Of a DNA stretch of 64,000 bases, positions 38,943 through 50,293 are shown one piece after another. The notes under the pieces are model-generated. The model saw only the letters and a list, made by a program, of their open reading frames with translations. It had not been told where the DNA came from and did no database searches. Source of the stretch: Cepaea nemoralis (taxonomy: Eukaryota; Mollusca; Gastropoda; Stylommatophora; Helicidae); the NCBI GenBank assembly GCA_014155875.1, contig JACEFZ010004083.1, positions 83,662 to 147,661 of the forward strand. The letters run 5' to 3'. A program made the position numbers and the translations under genes. Position 1 is the stretch's first letter, and each line of letters begins with the position of its first letter.

Positions 38943-41900
38943 GTAAGAACAACATTATGTGGTCATATTGTTTAGTAATGCTGTGTGGTCACTTAATAAT
39001 GAAGAATATGTTCTGCATCACTAAGGAATCAATTTTTTTTAAACTTCTAATCCCAGAAGGTAACAGTAGCTGCTCAAAAGGAACAGTAACTGCTCAAAGG
39101 GAACAGTAACTGCTCAAAAGGATCAATAACTGTTCATTGGGAACAGTAACTGCTCAATGGAAATGTAACTCTTCAGTGGGAATAGTAACTGCGCAGTGGG
39201 AATAGTAATTGCTCAATGGAAACAGTAATTCCACATTCAATTCAATATTCCAATTCAATATTCCACACACCTGACTGGTTGTGTCTTCAGATTGTGCTAT
39301 CCAAGATCTGCCTGTCTCCAACCGATGTCCCATGATATCATCTACAGCTTTGTAATGGGAATTGGTCCATTTATGCTGCGATCCTAAGGTAAATCACAGC
39401 CTGGAGTACCTTGTGCCTGTCAAATATGAATAGCGAAGCCAGTATATGTTGCATACATATAATAGGGGCATACCTTGTACAGAACTGAATGTCTTGCATG
39501 GCATTATTTTGCATGTGTTCTACTTCACAACTGGAAATGAGATATTGTGTACAATCCCACGCCACACTGAGTCATTAAAATTATCCGATGCTTGTAAAGT
39601 GTGCACAGCATCCTTTGCTCCATGCCTATCACTGCCATCATTTTCAGAGCATTGAGTCCCTTCTTGGTCGTGTCCACTACCTCCCTCATGTGATCCTTGA
39701 AGGACACGCTTCTGTCAGAGGCTATTCCCGTGAACTTGAGTGTGTTCTCTCTATTGATCACACAGACATTTGTTGAGATATCTGGTACCTCTTCCTTGAC
39801 AGAGCTATGGTGGAGGGGTCACAAGTGCAGTTTCCACATACTGCTTTGGGAGATTTGAAAGCAGGCCGTCCTGTGCTAGTTTTCATACAATGGTATGAGT
39901 ACCAACTGCTCAGAAAGCAATGGCAAACTACTGAATGTAAATGTGCCAAGAAATCACAAACAGCCAAAAAATGCTGGGCTTGACTGTGGCATCCTGTACA
40001 GGAAATGCAACTGACTAACCTCCTCCTTGAAGAGGGATGTGTGGGTGTTAGTGGTTGAGGGATAAGTACGTGTGTCTAGGGATGTGTGAGGGGATGAATG
40101 TATGGGTTGGGGATGTGTGTGTGGGAGGTGTGTGTTTAGTGAATGGGGGATATGTTGGTTGGTGGGGATGTGTGTGAGGGATGTGTGCATGGGTGAGAAG
40201 ATTGTGTGTGGGTGGGGATGTGTGTGTATATGGGTAGAGGTGTGTGGTTAAGGGATGTATGGCTGGGGGATGGGTGGGTGGAGATGTGTGGTTGCGTAGA
40301 GGAAATGTGGGTGGGTGAGTGTGTGTAGGTTAAGAGATGGTGGGGGATGTTTGTAGGGGTGGGCTTGGGATCTGTGAGTGGGCTGGGGGAAATGGGAGAT
40401 TATGTGGGTGGGTGTGGAATTTGTGTGTGGGTAGGTGCGGGATATGTGAGTTGGCGGGGAGATGTGCATGGGGGATGTGTGGCTGAGGAATGTGTGTTTG
40501 GCTGGGTAGTTGGAGGTGTGTGGGTGGAGGAGGATATGTAGGGTCAGTGATTGTTGGTGGGTAATGGGACGGGTAGAGGATATGTGAGTGGGTGGGGAGA
40601 TGTGTGTAGGTGGGTGTATGTGTGTGGGTGGGGGATGTGTGGGTTGGGGAATGTATGTGTGCTTGGGGTGTGGGTGGATGGGATGTGTGGTGGGTGAGAG
40701 GTGTGTGTGGGTGGGGAGATGTGTAGGTGTAGGGATGTGGTGGATGGGTGGGGGAATGTATGTGTGTGTGAATGTATGTGTGTGTGGGTTGGGCGGGGGA
40801 GTTGGAGTGAATGGTGGATGTGTGGGTGGGTGGTGGGTGTGTCTCATAACATAGTAATATGCATTGTTTATGTTTACAAAATTAATTTAACAATGTTTTT
40901 TCCTATGCAGTGTTGATGAAAGAAAGATGAGTGATTGGAAGGGCCGAATGTAAGACAGGCCTGTGTGCCCAATTTGTTGCCCTTTGAAAATAAAGTCTGT
41001 TTGTTCGTTCGTTCATTTGTTGTTCAGTGAAGACCATAGTACAGAAGCTTTGTCTGGGTTGATGGCAGAGCCTGTGTTCGTGCACCACTCATCCACTTTG
41101 TCTACAGCAGTCTGCAGTTCTCTATAGGACTAGTATCATAGAGGCATGGGAAAAGTTGCTTGGAGAGAACAATAATGGAAGGCATAGTTCCTGGAAGAGA
41201 GGTCCGGGTTGATCAACACAGATGTGAACACAGGACACTGAAGACACCATGGGCAGGAAAGTGCATGAGGTAGGGGAACTGGCACAGGACTGAGAGTCTT
41301 CCTGTGGGCCATTATGAGATATCTGTATGCACAAGTCCTGCTAAATGATGAAGATAAGTTTATTGTCTTACACAGATTTCTTCATCTCTTTTCACAAACT
41401 AATTGTATTGTAGTCAATAATGGATACTTTTACATGCTGTAAGGCACGTTTGGTGTATAATACTGGACCCATATTTGATAGACCAGTCGGCACTCCTTGT
41501 GTCATGTGGTCAGCCACCTTTACTTTCCAAGACATTTCTTCATACTCGTCTGGGTCGACCAGGGTTCCCAGGTCCGTTTTTTAAAATTTTAATTCGCTCT
41601 GATGGGGATCAAACACATGACAACAGGGCCGGCACATGAGAGTCTAGCCACAATGCTGCATCGTCATCATCATCATCATCATGTGCCCTGCCAGGCATCC
41701 ATGTCTCCAGAGATCTCAGTCTGTGGTGTTCTGGGTCAGTTCTGCCGGCTGATGATATTCCTCCATGCGTACTCCCAACTAATTGTAATGCTGATTATTA
41801 ACCTTGATCATTATATTAACAAATGTTTTTATTATTTTTTTCAACTTGGGAACTGATTATTCTACAGATGAGCACATCTTTAAGAGAAAGACTTAAAAAG

Positions 41901-44900
41901 TGTGGCAGATATCACCCACCGGGAGCTTCAACATGTGGAACTAACACCCCACCTGCAACTATAAGTGTATACAGCCCTAACTCCTTACCAATGACAGATG
42001 CTGGCGGCAGTGTACATCTGAAAGAAGCCTATATGATTAGTAAAGATGGTGCTGATACTCCAAAGCGAAGAGCATCAGAGACATTTAACAACACCACTGT
42101 GGGCATAGTTAAGAGAAGGAAGCTGGACTATAACAACAGATTTGTAGTCAAGGCTAGCAACATTGTGGATCAGACGAAAGAGGAACTGTCACCAGCATCA
42201 TCCAGTATGTCAGTGGATGTCAGTTCAGATGTATTGAGAAATGAGGAGGGGCAGGTTAATGAGGATGTGTCTCTTAGCAGTAAGACTGACCACCTGCAGA
42301 ATAGTGATAGTGCCATGCCATGTCTTGATGTTGAGGGAGATCAAATGCCAAGTAAGAACAACACTGCCAATGAAAACTACATCAAGCTGAAACATTTAAA
42401 GATACAGATGGAAACAGAATTAAAAGTCAAAGAAGAACTGATGAGAAAACTGAAAATGGTCAAGATGTATAGGGATAAGGTATTGTATTAAATTGTTTAT
42501 ATCCTTTCAAAGAAATTATAATTCCTAGACAGTAGAACCTCTGTATTGGTAAAATTCAGTATTCTGACAACATTTTGAGAAAACAATATATCGATATTCA
42601 CCAGTGTCACTATATTCAGAATAATGCTGGTTAGTCCTCAGGTGATTGTTGATTTGTGTGGATACTTAGTGTGATCTTTCCATACAATTATTATGTTTTT
42701 TGTGTGTGTTTTTATTTTGTATCTTTGTATTAATTTTGATTTTATTATCGAAAATAAGTGGTCATGATCACAAATATGAAGAGTGAAGAAAAGGAAACAA
42801 GAAAAGAACTGTTGAATTAAAGAAGGAACTTATTTCAAAAATTAAAGTGGTAAACATCTTGTCAATGTGGCAAACAAATAAGGCATGTTGGCATCTGATA
42901 TCTGTAGATTATAACAAATAAATTTGCAGTTACAAGGAATAATGTAGCAAAAGGAGTTAAAATTCTTGCAAAAAAAGATTATACAATAAACACAAAGTAA
43001 TGTATTTTTACAGAACACAGTTACAGTAAACGCAGAAAGTTGCCACGACTAACCTTCATCAACAAACAAATTCATACACAAAACATATAAACATAGGGAA
43101 GACTCTACATTGACTACATTAAGGCATAAGAGTGGAATGAGAAGAATGGAAAGATTAAAATATTAGAACAATGAAAAAATGTGCCACTTATCTTATAGAC
43201 CCAGGCTGTGATACTTGCAAAGAAGAGGAAGAAGAACACATTCGATAGAACACATGGAAAAACTGTTGATTAATGGAAAAAAGTTGTCTGGTAATAAATA
43301 GTGTTTCAGAATTCATAATCTGTGAAGAAGAAAAAGATTGATTAATTGATATAGGAACCGACATCACAGCATTCGGGGCATTCCCATAAGCGCTCCGTCC
43401 CCATCCTCAGCAACCAGCGAAGAGTTCCACCACTAATAGTACCGGTAGCAATCTGATTATATGTCCGTCTCGCCTTTCCTCTGAGCGTCGATCATCGGCC
43501 AGATCCCCTCATCATCCCTCGCTGTTGCATTCTTGCCAGACCATGGTGATCCATTTGCTCCTCCGAAATGTACATGTCCCCCCCACAAGGCCGCAACCAC
43601 GTCTTCCTTATGCATCAATACTCCACCAAGTTTTGCAGAGCCAGCCAATCTGTCCGCCTGTTCATTCCCCAGCATGCCCAGGAGAAACGATCCAGACGAT
43701 GCTTGTCACCCGTGACTTCCGAAACAAAGCAAGCCACTCTGCACGAAGCTTGCCTGTCCTCACCCTACTCAGCATGCTTTCTGAGTCAGTTACAATCACG
43801 ATGTGTGTGTGTGTATCGTATTCTCCATCCAGCAGAAAGCTGCACTGACCGCCTCCACCTCCATTCTTAAGCTAGATGTTGTGGTATCATATGCCAGGCT
43901 CTCCTGCACCAAACGGCGACCATTAGCTTTTACTAAGAACCCCCAGGCACTTCTCCTGCCTCTCAACACCGAACGATCTGTGTATATAATCACATCACCC
44001 GGGCCAGCATTATCCTGAATTAGTTGCTGGATTTCTGCTTCCGTGGCCCCTGCTGGCCACTCACTGCACTCCCGGCTCAATGTGATTATAACCTTGCACA
44101 AGTCCTGCTCCGCTGGCATTCTGACCCACTCCTCTCCTTGCCTAATGTTCTCCAAGGGGCACACCTGTCTGATCGTATCCTCCGCCTGAGCCATCCAATA
44201 TTTCCCTCTTATCAGCCGCTGACCCTTAACTGCGTCCAGCGCCTCATGCAACGGGTGATCTGTGTCAGAAAAGAAAAAGAAACAGCGGTCAACCCCAGCA
44301 TTTTTTGGCTGTTTGTGATTCCTGGACAAGTTTACATTCAGTAGTTTGCCATTGCTTTCTGAACGACCGGCACCCATACCATTTCATAAAAAACCAACGC
44401 AAGGCAGTCTGCTGCCAAATAGCCCATAGCTGTGTTTCGAACATGGTATGTGGGATCATGAACTACGTCCGTAATCCCTTAGCCACGGAGCCGGCCATTA
44501 GCTAATGGATTACAGGCACAGTTCATAATCCTGCAGCCGGCCCTTAGCTAATGGATTACAGAGCAGTTCATAATCCCGCAGCCACGGAGCCGGCCCTTAG
44601 CTAATGGATTACAGGCGCAGTTCATAATCCTGCAGCCACGGAGCCGGCCTGTGAAGATACAAGGCAGTTATCATCTTCTTGTGCTTTTGAGGCTCTTAGA
44701 GGAGTAAAGGCCTACAACCGTGCATGCCAAGCCTTTTGTAGACCAGTTCATGATTGGTTACATGTTGGCTGTTTTTTTTTTATGGTGTGAAGCCGGTCAT
44801 TCAGAAAGTAATGGCAAACTACTGAACGTAAACTTTCCCAGGAATCACGAACAGCCAAAAAATGCTGGGGTTGACTGCTACGTCCTGTAAAGGATATGCA

Positions 44901-47701
44901 ACAACTTAAAGTTAGTCTGAGACCAACATTCATTTGTTGCCTTTTATGTCATGCACAGGAGGTTTACAGTCTTACAATTCTTTGCTTCCCATTTGGGAAC
45001 CTGGTAACATGCAGGCGAAGGTTGTTAAACAGTGACCTTAATCAGGACAAACCTGGAATTTACCACTCTTAGAGTTGGAGGAGCAGCTGGCCGAGTGGCT
45101 AAAATGCTGGGCTAATCTTCAGGAGCCCTGGGTTCAAATCCTTGGTACGGTGTAGATTTTTTTCTGTCAGCAAATAGAAAAACCTAACCTGCACAGTTTG
45201 TGGCGACTGCACTAGCCAAGCAGTCTTAATTCCTCAGGCTCAAGACCCCCCTGTCCTACACCGCAAGGTATTATATGCAGTAGATAACAGTTTTTTTGTG
45301 GGGGACAGAGTTGGTTTTGCACATGTGTCAGCGGGGCCCGTAATGGTAAGCAAAGAGTAGTCGTTTAGTCGTTGGATCAACATCACGGCACACGGTTTAA
45401 CCCATAAGTGCTCCGTTTTCCTCCTAACTCAAACCTGAGTCTGGAGAAACTCAGCTCAATGCATGAACTCCGTTGCATCGGCGAGGATCCTGAAATACTT
45501 TGAGTAGATTTTTAACTATAAGCAAAGAGTTATAATGCTGTAATACTCCTTGCTTGCCACAGGAGGTTTGACCTGAGACTGGCTACCTCATCTGTGGAAA
45601 CCTTTTGCTGCGAAATCTAACAACAGTTCAATAATCTGAAAGTATTCAGATTTCTTGGGGATAATTTAATTCTGAATATAGAGGTTCTACAATGTGTGTG
45701 TGTGTGTGTTGGCGGGTTGATGCATGTGTCACTTTATTGGCACATGAAGATGCTGTTGTTTACACTCCACTTCTGGTTCTATTAATACAGTGATTTTTCT
45801 ACCATGTCTGTATCCTTTATATTTGGCTCTTGTTCTGTTTGTTTGACATGTTAGGAAAACATAAAATATATTTCTACTTGAATTTCCTGAGAAATCCATT
45901 GGAATTATTAAAATTAAAATGCCAGAAAGTGTAAACTACATGTAAACTTTACCAAATGTCTCATAATAAATATGTTTCTGTTAATAAGTCTAGAATAAGA
46001 GATATTAATGTTGGGAGAAACATTGGAAGGTTTGGGTGGATATTGATATATCGCTATAGGTAAATGGTGCCTTCTTCCCCCAAATTCAACTATTAAAATT
46101 TGAGAGCATCCGTTGGATATTTCACCTAGGATATGTTGGTGCTGGTGTGGTGGGAAACGAGCAGACAGTCAGATTGGTTGGGCCTGCACCGCTGAGTGGG
46201 GTATTGGCGCATGATAAGGCAGATATGGTCGGAGCCCTTTGGAATTGTTTGTAAGTGCAGAAGAACTGTTAGATCATCACGGCCTGGAGAGAATGGTGCT
46301 GTAGGGAGTGACAAGAGGATCTGGCTGACGCTCTGGATCTGGGGAAAGGACAGACGGACACATAATCAGACTGCTACTTGTACCATTAGTATTGGGACTC
46401 TTTGCTGGCTGTTGCAGATGAGGACAGAACACATATGGGAATGTCCTGAGTGTTTTTTATGTTGATTCTTGATTCAATACAACTTAACTCAATTCTCCCT
46501 CTAATCTGGCTGTCACATTCCTTCCCCTCATGATTCGCTGGAATCTGTCTAGTTCTCTCCCTTTATGGGAATAGCCTTAAACACGTGAGTCGGCACAACT
46601 AACTCAGAACCGTCATATTACATCTGCTGGGAGGTGCCTTGAAGAGATTAGAACTGTCATATAACATCTGATGGGAGGTGCCTTGAAGAGATTAGAACAG
46701 TCGTATAACATCTGATGGGAGGTGCCTTGAAGAGGTTAGACCAGTCATGACATCTGATGGGAGGTGCCTTGAAGAGATTAGAACAGTCGTATAACATCTG
46801 ATGGGAGGTGCCTTGAAGAGATTAGAAGTCATGACATCTGATGGGAGGTGCCTTGAAGAGATTAGAACAGTCATAACATCTGATGGGAGATGCCTTGAAG
46901 AGATTAGAACAAGAATCACTATGGCAAAGGTCACCTTTTGCAAGATGGAAAACATACTGATCAATAAAAAGATGTCAATCGCAGCTAGAAAAAGAGTGTT
47001 GAAGTGCTACATAGAACCTGTATTTTTTAATGGATGTGAAACATGAACAATAAGCAGACAACCTGAAAAACATCTAATAGCAGTGGAAATGTGGTTTCTG
47101 AGGAAATTAATAGAATACCATGGACAGACATAAAAACCATTGAGCAATTCATACAAGAAACAATTGAAAAACGCAAACTGATTAAAGAAATTAGATGTAG
47201 ACAGTCAATATTTTTGGGCATGTTATGAGAAGAAATAAACTGGATATCTTGGTGACAGCTGGCAAGATTGAGGGGAAAAGAACAAGGGGAAGGCAGAGAA
47301 GTAGATACCTGGATGGCTTGGCCATGTGGTATGTTTGAGACAAGAAGACAGAGCTGATCCACGATTGGTGATCGTGTGAGATGATGAAACATGACCGCCC
47401 TGGCATGGTACATGATTATGATGAGATACCATGTTTGATCTTATATTCTGTGTAGATATTGGTTAATTAATGTTTGTGGTAATTAGCAATTGTTTTAATA
47501 TTTCTTTTGTTTAATCAACAGAACAACTTAACAGAACTGCAGACATTGATTGACATATGGCGGGATGTATCCCAGAAAGCATTAGCTGACTTACATGACC
47601 TTCACCCTCCACCAAGGCCTTCATTAACAGAACTGATAAACCATCTGCAGATTGACCATGAACTTATTCATTATGTCGCAGACGATGAAATGTTTTCTTG
47701 A
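38868..47701 (+). CDS. SFR1: Swi5-dependent recombination DNA repair protein 1 homologue (complete, 3 coding exons)
   Basis: Exons 38868-38942, 41868-42479 and 47522-47701 join in phase 0 to give 288 aa. Known role: the SWI5-SFR1 (MEI5) heterodimer stimulates RAD51 filament activity during homologous recombination, in the nucleus. Visible features: MSTSLRERLKKCGRY (residues 26-40) matches the conserved LRERLRK motif. Next comes a long low-complexity, Ser/Asp-rich middle (about 45-190) with a basic KRRKLD patch. A predicted coiled coil (about 192-229; ELKVKEELMRKLKMVKMYRD) leads into the conserved end (LTELQTLIDIWRDVSQKA, then SLTELINHLQIDHELIHY). The C-terminal block is the family's strongest signature. 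In-frame bases before ATG 38868 stay open to the acceptor at 38850-38851, so the true start could lie in an earlier exon. Confidence 0.9.
39055..39240. repeat. Tandem repeat of about 20 bp
   Basis: Imperfect units GGAACAGTAACTGCTCAAAG, about nine, in SFR1 intron 1. Confidence 0.85.
39270..39785 (-). mobile_element. LINE-A fragment (RT C-terminal part)
   Basis: Minus reading: LKFTGIASDRSVSFKDHM, VDTTKKGLNALKMMAV, then (frame change) YLISSCEVEHMQNNAMQDIQ, ICMQHILASLFIFDRHKVLQ. This aligns with the inverted part of the 9182-10327 copy. Confidence 0.8.
39800..40017 (+). mobile_element. SINE2 copy with 13-bp target-site duplication
   Basis: Flanked by ACCTCTTCCTTGA (39787-39799) and ACCTCCTCCTTGA (40018-40030), one mismatch. 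Head CAGAGCTATGGTGGAGGGG; body TGCTCAGAAAGCAATGGCAA; end CTGTACAGGAAATGCAACTG. Confidence 0.88.
40030..40845. repeat. G/T-rich degenerate satellite, about 0.8 kb
   Basis: Irregular GGGGATGTGTGTGGGTG-type units with strong strand asymmetry (G on plus). Many GGG runs spaced closely enough for G-quadruplexes. The Pro/His/Thr-rich minus ORF here is a composition artefact. Confidence 0.92.
41140..41345 (+). mobile_element. LINE-C 3' end fragment
   Basis: GRENNNGRHSSWKRGP-like reading of AGAACAATAATGGAAGGCAT, CACCATGGGCAGGAAAGTGC and GAACTGGCACAGGACTGAGA parallels 16590-16740 and 52850-53000. Confidence 0.55.
41660..41790 (-). mobile_element. LINE-B 3' end fragment with (ATG)n tail
   Basis: CATCATCATCATCATCATGT at 41663 is the reverse complement of the tail. 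The following GATATTCCTCCATGC matches the HGGIS-coding part of LINE-B. Confidence 0.65.
41868..42479 (+). CDS. SFR1: SFR1 coding exon 2
   Basis: 612 nt, 204 codons, phase 0 at both ends. It carries the LRERLKK motif, the acidic and serine-rich middle, and the start of the coiled coil ending KMVKMYRDK. Acceptor TCTACAG, donor GTATTG. Confidence 0.92.
42480..42970. other. SFR1 intron 2, no gene
   Basis: AT-rich, unassigned, followed by a foldback-family arm at 42975-43090 (CACAAAGTAATGTATTTTTA). Confidence 0.5.
43338..44270 (-). mobile_element. LINE-A 3' fragment with RNase H domain
   Basis: Minus reading: LHEALDAVKGQRLIRGKYWM, AQAEDTIRQVCPLENIRQGE, DVIIYTDRSVLRGRRSAWGF, LRMEVEAVSAAFCWME, LGNEQADRLAGSAKLGGVLM, ending in the AATGCTGTGATGTCGGTTCC tail. 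A possible low-complexity target-site duplication AAGAAAAAGA is at 43328-43337 and 44271-44280. It shows the normal order of the segment that is inverted at 9182-10327. Confidence 0.88.
44283..44505 (-). mobile_element. SINE2 copy
   Basis: Minus: GGCCGGCTCCGTGGCTAAGG (A-box), CATGTTCGAAACACAG (B-box), GAACGACCGGCACCCATACC complement, ending GGGTTGACCGCTG. 3' truncated by the adjoining A/G-rich LINE boundary. Confidence 0.88.
44490..44655. repeat. Minisatellite made from the SINE2 head (about 45-55 bp unit)
   Basis: AGCCACGGAGCCGGC(C/A)..., TTAGCTAATGGATTACAGGC and GCAGTTCATAATCCTGC repeat three to four times, extending the head of the SINE2 at 44283-44505. Confidence 0.85.
44755..44910 (+). 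mobile_element. SINE2 copy, 5'-truncated
   Basis: GAAGCCGGTCATTCAGAAAG to CCTGTAAAGGATATGCAACA. Confidence 0.85.
45070..45500 (+). mobile_element. tRNA-derived SINE (SINE4 candidate)
   Basis: tRNA-Ser/Leu-like head: A-box TGGCCGAGTGG and B-box GGTTCAAATCC, then an unrelated long body. Part of the body (CATGAACTCCGTTGCATCGG, GAGGATCCTGAAA) recurs diverged at 52170-52210. No intact tRNA fold at the 3' acceptor side, so this is not a functional tRNA. Confidence 0.65.
46085..46480 (+). mobile_element. LINE-A 3' fragment (RNase H), degenerate
   Basis: GYWRMIRQIWSE..., KDRRTHNQTATCTISIGTLC, WLLQMRTEHIWECPEC; parallels the end of the 12243 and 61295 copies. Confidence 0.75.
46600..47430 (+). mobile_element. 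LINE-B 3' part with internal codon repeat
   Basis: After the tandem block comes TRITMAKVTFCKMENILINK, RKRVLKCYIEPVFFNGCET, RQPEKHLIAVEMWFLRKL, FGHVMRRNKLDILVTAGKIE and GKRTRGRQRSRYLDGLAMW, ending GTACATGATTATGATGA. This is the RT thumb to C terminus. SFR1 intron 2, sense orientation. Confidence 0.85.
46612..46910. repeat. Tandem repeat of 40-45 bp derived from LINE RT codons, seven units
   Basis: Unit ATAACATCTGATGGGAGGTG, then CCTTGAAGAGATTAGAACAG. It encodes ITSDGRCLEEIRT, the RT thumb motif, repeated. The last two units are in frame with the downstream LINE sequence. Confidence 0.93.
47522..47701 (+). CDS. SFR1: SFR1 coding exon 3 (C terminus)
   Basis: NNLTELQTLIDIWRDVSQKA, then LADLHDLHPPPRPSLTELIN, then HLQIDHELIHYVADDEMFS and a TGA stop. 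It matches the human SFR1 C-terminal block (LSQLQLLI..W, LTQLIDH, L.HY). Acceptor ATCAACAG. Confidence 0.93.
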   Translation, partial: NNLTELQTLIDIWRDVSQKALADLHDLHPPPRPSLTELINHLQIDHELIHYVADDEMFS

Positions 47702-47884
47702 TTGTTTTGACTTTGACATTTGTTTGTATCTTTATCATTATCTCCGTTAAGTGGGTTTTAATTTTTTCTTCAAGATAAAATGTTCTTTTTTATTTTATTT
47801 ATTGCATTTGCTGGCTTTGAACTCAAGCGTAGGCGACACATGTGCTACTACTTCAAATGCTGTGGATTGGTTTGTGTGTGTGGT

Positions 47885-48095
47885 TCGGCTTTCCCTGTTA
47901 CCAGTGTCCCTCACTATCAGGCAAACCCACTCTGACATCTGAGGTATTTATCATTGTCATCCCCAAGTCAAGGACGAGAAGTTAACCTTTTGGGCCAACT
48001 GACCAGTGTAGAGGTTGAACCTGCTACCTTAACATCAGCCCACTGGAAGTTTCAGAGCAAGTGCTCTTATCCATTCAGCCATGCTGATCTCCACA
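47885..48095 (-). mobile_element. SINE3, near full length
   Basis: Minus: ATGGCTGAATGGATAAGAGC (A-box region), GGTAGCAGGTTCAACCTC (B-box), body GTTAACTTCTCGTCCTTGAC, CAGAGTGGGTTTGCCTGATA, ending GACACTGGTAACAGGGAAAG. It lies in the 3' flank of SFR1. Confidence 0.8.
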
Positions 48096-48099
48096 AATG

Positions 48100-48720
48100 C
48101 GTTATTTCCATGTTTTTGTTTTTTTCCAAAACTATGTTCCTGTTAATATTCATAATAAACAAGATATTAAAATGTATACTCACAGGGACAGTGGAAAGTG
48201 CAGCAAAACAGACAGTGGAAAGACTGATCCAGCGAAAATTGAGCGGAGGGTTCAGACAACAATTAATGCATAGAGGAAATGCAGGCAAATGTTTACTCAG
48301 GCTGACACTGGTACCAGGGGAAACTGTGTTGGTGACTAAAGAAGTGGATGAAGCACGTGTGGGAATATCTCAAACAAACTTGATTAATATAATGTCACAA
48401 ATTGGGTGGACAAGCCCACTTTTATTCGGTACTTACAGCCACTCATTTTTCACACAACTGTTGTATATTCCGTATTCGTCATCATGTGCCATGCCGATAA
48501 GTTTGGGCAGTTATGATCTTACATGATTACCTGAGTCTTTGATCAAGTCTGTTCCATATTGTGCATGTTGAATTCATATGGCAGTATACCTAAAAATGTG
48601 AACATTGAGCATTTACGCAATATGGATGTACTTATGTTGATTCTTGAACACATACGCATTTAAAAGTTAAAGCCAAGATAAAATGAAACTAACAGTTCAG
48701 CAGAATTGACCAAATTAGAA
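48100..48720. other. Intergenic, unassigned open stretch
   Basis: 48180-48400 reads openly (ESAAKQTVERLIQRKLSGGF, then RQQLMHRGNAGKCLLRLTLV), but there is no recognisable family, start or splice context. Possibly a decayed coding repeat. Confidence 0.3.
48154..48159 (+). promoter_or_regulatory. SFR1: First AATAAA downstream of SFR1
   Basis: AATAAA lies about 450 bases after the SFR1 stop, beyond the SINE3. It could serve as the polyadenylation signal if no variant hexamer nearer is used. Confidence 0.25.
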
Positions 48721-48749
48721 ACAATTGGAAATCTCATCTCTCATCTCAT

Positions 48750-49265
48750 CTCGTTCTTCTTGTACCTTGTGGTGTCGAGGTGAAGCATAAACAGCGGGAG
48801 GGTGCCCATTTGTGGGCTTTGTATATCGAGATTCCTATGGACTCTGTTATTCCCTCTGCCTCTGTTATTCCCTCTGTCCATCATTTACAAGGTCGCCCTC
48901 TTTTTCTGGTTCCATGTGGTCTGTACATCAGTACTTGTTGTGGTATACTGACAGTTGGTAGCTATTATGTCACTGAAGTATTTCACTTGCTGTTTTCTAA
49001 TTAAATCTACCACTTCTATTACCTAAACCTTAGTCCTGATTTTATCATTTCTGATTTTCCCTGTTCTTGATACAGTAAGTATTCTTCTCAAGGATCTCAT
49101 TTCTGTTGTTTTTCTTTTCTCTTTTTCTGTCATTGTCCAGGTTTGCCATCGGTAGTATAGACTTGGTAGAAAGATTGTGTTGTGGAGTGTTCGTTTAGTG
49201 TCTACTGATACATGTTTGTTCTTTGGTATTGGTGCCATTTGTACAGTTGGAATTATCAACACCAT
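48750..49265 (-). mobile_element. LINE fragment (RT C-terminal region)
   Basis: Minus reading KNKHVSVDTKRTLHNTIFLP, SLYYRWQTWTMTEKEKRKTT, EMRSLRRILTVSRTGKIRND, the typical post-RT region of a non-LTR element. Confidence 0.75.
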
Positions 49266-49299
49266 ATACTGACCTCCAAACTTTAAGTGTTAATACTTT

Positions 49300-50270
49300 A
49301 TCGTGTATTCATTCCTCTGTTACCCTAGGAAGTAGAGATACCTTGCCGTCCGCTGTTTATTTTGGCTCAGTTTAGAAGTGCTGTATATTTTTGCTCATAC
49401 ACAGAAATATCAATTGGGGAATCCTTTGAGGCCACTATTGAGTGGCACCTTGCCGTCTTGACAGATGAAAGTATGTGGATTGGAATTTGGCCAAAACCCA
49501 TCGCACAATGCCTGGGCATGGATTCAGAGAACATGTGTTGCCCATGCAGCATGTTCCCTCTCTCGGCCTTGCCTTGTTTACTCCAGAGGAAACGATAACC
49601 AGTATGTCTGGAACAAGGTAGGCTGCAGATGCTGGCGGCTCAGAATCAAACCTCCAAGAGCAGGAGGTAAGTGGTGGTCAGACCCTCACATCCATGAGAT
49701 TTGACTTGGAGGAGTTCAGCCATATCCCGCAGCTGAGGGCCTTAAATCGAGTGTCTGGACCTGTATGAGCACGTACACCTCCCATTCATAAGTATCAGGA
49801 CCATTGTAAGTGTGCACTACCGTCAGCCTGACTCTGTGCAGATCCCGCGACCAGCGAGAATAGGCCCGCCGGAGATATTGCTCATCTCTAGCGAACAAAT
49901 CTCCGCTTGACTAAATAAGTAAAGAAACGATAAAAGGCTACTAAGGCACATCATAAATAAACATACATGTATTGATTGGTGCTCATAGAAGTAGAACAAA
50001 CGAGTAGAGACTAGAGAACACGCCCAACAACGTACAAATTGTAAGCTCTAGTTACCCCACCAGGATTCAAACCAGTCACCTCCAAATGACGACAGCATCT
50101 CACTGAAGGAACAAGTGTACTTCGATGCATGACCAACTAGACTTTTGTTTTGCGGATAACCATTAAATAAAGCAGAATTTCTATCATACTAACCAGGTCG
50201 AGGTTTCTGGATCAGATGTATGATTTAGGAGCAGATGGCTTTGTGTTGATTTCAGTGCATTAATGTTGGC
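49300..50270. other. Intergenic, no gene recognised
   Basis: No conserved coding or repeat family identified. Confidence 0.4.
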
Positions 50271-50293
50271 TATTATGAAAGCAATGGCAAACT

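Noticed and set aside
40248..40847. 199-residue minus ORF rich in His, Pro and Thr
   Set aside because: It is the complement of a GT/GGG satellite. Composition alone keeps it open, and there is no conserved motif or splice context.
45070..45145. tRNA gene with A and B boxes
   Set aside because: The promoter boxes are there, but the acceptor stem does not pair and an unrelated body follows. It is a SINE head.
48180..48526. Open stretch after SFR1 as a possible extra exon or gene
   Set aside because: SFR1 already ends at a TGA after its conserved C terminus. The peptide matches no family I know and lacks a start and splice sites.
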